The translations under genes were made by a program, and so were the position numbers. From Membranipora membranacea (Eukaryota; Bryozoa; Gymnolaemata; Cheilostomatida; Membraniporidae): a stretch of DNA of 60,000 nt. The stretch lies in NCBI GenBank assembly GCA_914767715.1, contig OU612072.1, forward strand, positions 15,626,001-15,686,000, written 5' to 3'. This document shows, piece after piece, positions 58,561 to 60,000 of the stretch (positions are counted from its first letter, which is position 1; each line of letters opens with the position of its first letter). The notes beneath the pieces are model-generated. The model was not told the DNA's origin. It ran no database searches and was given only the letters and a program-made list of their open reading frames with translations.

Positions 58561-58990
58561 TTTGTATCTCTATCCCATTGGCCTTGGCTCCTTGGACAGT
58601 GCCCACAGACTTATTATTAGGTCTATGACAGTGCCCTACTTCCTTATCTTCGAAAATGTAAGTTGTGTCAGGCCTTCAGCGATGGCTCTTCCTCGAAATA
58701 GGAGCTGTAGAGATCCGACCCCTAATTGTATCCATGCATTGTTCACCATTTGAAAAGATGAAGAAGAGAATTATCTTGATATTATTTGACCAAAGTATCT
58801 TTATACAGACCAAAATTTCATATACCTTGTGATTTGATTGCCGCTTTTACCAAGGACTGTCATGCAGTATGTCATATGCTACAAAAGTAATCTATAACCA
58901 TTCAGTCATATTTATTTTTTCGAGTTATTATTATTATGTCGAGAAATGATATAGATGCCAATAAAGTTATAATTTCATTACCGTTTATAG

Positions 58991-59164
58991 ATGGGCAGAT
59001 GTTACAGTTACAGATCGTGGACACTGCGGCCTGGAATGAGTTTCCAGCTATGCAAAGTCTCTTTGTCAAGATGTCACATCTGGTTCTCATCGTGTATGAC
59101 GTGACGTCACCGACGTGGAGACAATCACTGCTTGATACGATGGAGCAAGTGAGAGTGATCAAAG
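58991..59164 (+). CDS. Ras-family small GTPase, exon with altered switch II (DTAAW)
   Basis: Acceptor CCGTTTATAG, donor ATCAAAG|GTAAGG, phase 1 in, 1 out. It encodes GQMLQLQIVDTAAWNEFPAM, QSLFVKMSHLVLIVYDVTSP and TWRQSLLDTMEQVRVIKG. This acceptor gives the normal Ras/Rab spacing between switch I and the DTA motif; a more upstream acceptor at 58924 would insert about 22 residues. G3 reads DTAAW instead of DTAGQ: the positions of Ras Gly60 and Gln61 are Ala and Trp. The G4 (NKxD) and G5 motifs and C terminus must lie in later exons, outside or at the very edge of the window. Confidence 0.8.
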
Positions 59165-60000
59165 GTAAGGTGCAGTGATTTATTTAATATTAAAAGTCCA
59201 CCCATAGACCAAAGCATGTTATAGTCAGCCAGTTACTTATGACAAAATTTGACAAGATTTGTATGGTAAGAAATTGCACTACTTGGCATGAACTACTGAT
59301 GGTGGCAAAAATGCCTTCCATAAGCGTCATTTCAAACAAATTTTTAATTAAAACGGTGTCTTCGACCAGCAAAAGTAAAAACAGGCTATGTCTCATTAAT
59401 TGATTCAGATAGGAAAACAAGTTTTGTTTGTTAAATTTGATTTTTGTCATGGAACAAAAATTTACTTTAAATGTACTGAATGAACATACATTACACATGA
59501 TAATAGCAATAATAACCGCATTGATGATTGTGCAAATAATAAAATACGACAGGGCAAAGGAGATAACCTTGCTCAAGGGTAAAGTCATGATCTATTTCCT
59601 AATCCAACTAGGGTTGTTGTCAATACGAACACAACAATAACCAGCTTTTTACACCTTTAGTTTACCATGTGGCATCGCGCCATGGTGGCAACATGTTTAC
59701 TGCAAGATTTGGCTCACAATGTGTGAAAATATGACTGTTCAACAGCAAACAGGGTTTTTATTGACAGTGTTTTCCATATTTTAACGACACTGACACTAGT
59801 AAAGGTTGGTAGCCATATGCTCGGCGTTGCTCGGAGTTGCGCTTTTGCCAAGACACTCTGCATGTGATCACCACATGGCCCGTATTGACGCCGTAGACCG
59901 CCGTCAAACCTGATATATGGGCACCAACCTTTTTTAGGGTCTGAAAAATTAATAAAATAGAAATTTTTTTAACACTTTTATTGGCAGTCTATTTGCTCTC
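59165..60000 (+). other. GTPase intron to the window edge
   Basis: Mostly AT-rich intron. TTATTGGCAG at 59978-59987 could be an acceptor with the next exon starting at 59988 (VYLL in phase), but only 13 bases remain, too few to judge. Confidence 0.4.

Larger units (their letters stand above)
54250..58990 (+). other. GTPase intron (4.7 kb)
   Basis: It contains the MITE at 54815-55063 nested in family 5, unique DNA to 56500 (a G-rich GGTGGGG stretch near 56462-56490), and the 677-bp tandem array (56535-58560). No exon was supported. Confidence 0.6.

Noticed and set aside
58925-58990. Longer version of the second GTPase exon using the acceptor at 58924
   Set aside because: It would insert about 22 residues between switch I and the DTA motif. 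The acceptor at 58990 (TTTATAG) is in the same phase and gives normal Ras/Rab spacing.
59988-60000. Possible third GTPase exon at the right edge
   Set aside because: Only 13 bases follow the TTGGCAG acceptor; the four codons neither support nor exclude a Ras G4 region.

Overview
The window is a piece of an animal (metazoan) nuclear genome. Genes are split by GT-AG introns of a few hundred bases to several kilobases, the base composition is AT-rich, and the introns are full of short inverted-repeat elements, simple repeats and poly-G/poly-C tracts. A marine invertebrate is the most natural guess, but nothing in the sequence fixes the phylum. I see no rRNA, tRNA or CRISPR.

Positions 761-43299 (+ strand) hold one large locus for a receptor (particulate) guanylate cyclase of the natriuretic-peptide-receptor type. 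Twenty constant exons (called K1-K20 here, 23609-43299) encode, in order: the C-terminal half of the extracellular ANF-receptor (Venus-flytrap) domain, one membrane helix, a long Ser/Arg-rich juxtamembrane linker, a kinase-homology domain without the catalytic HRD aspartate, the dimerisation coiled coil, a complete guanylate cyclase catalytic domain, and a roughly 130-residue tail ending in a PDZ-type motif. Every junction keeps the reading frame.

Upstream of K1 there are three different N-terminal halves of the ligand-binding domain, each with its own ATG and signal peptide: VA (four exons, 761-6372), VB (one exon, 11322-12039) and VC (one exon, 18580-19267). All three stop at the same place in the fold and in the same phase (phase 1), so each can splice in frame to K1. 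I found no second copy of the downstream half. The simplest reading is one receptor gene with three alternative first modules, giving predicted proteins of 1422, 1283 and 1273 residues. An in-frame terminal exon (29569-29663) after the transmembrane exons could also make a short receptor without kinase or cyclase domains, 544-554 residues with VC or VB, resembling the vertebrate clearance receptor NPR-C. Extracellular half and intracellular output may thus both be selectable. This is inferred from sequence and needs transcript data.

Positions 43300-54011 hold the probable 3' UTR and poly(A) signal, then about 10 kb of repeat-rich intergenic DNA. From about 54012 to beyond the right edge lies the 5' part of a Ras-family small GTPase gene: exon 54012 or 54099 to 54249, a 4.7 kb intron containing a three-copy tandem repeat of about 677 bp, and exon 58991-59164. 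Its switch II reads DTAAW instead of DTAGQ. The rest of this gene is outside the window.

The intergenic and intronic DNA carries at least six recurring dispersed families (mostly MITE-like inverted repeats) and several long hairpins, listed separately.
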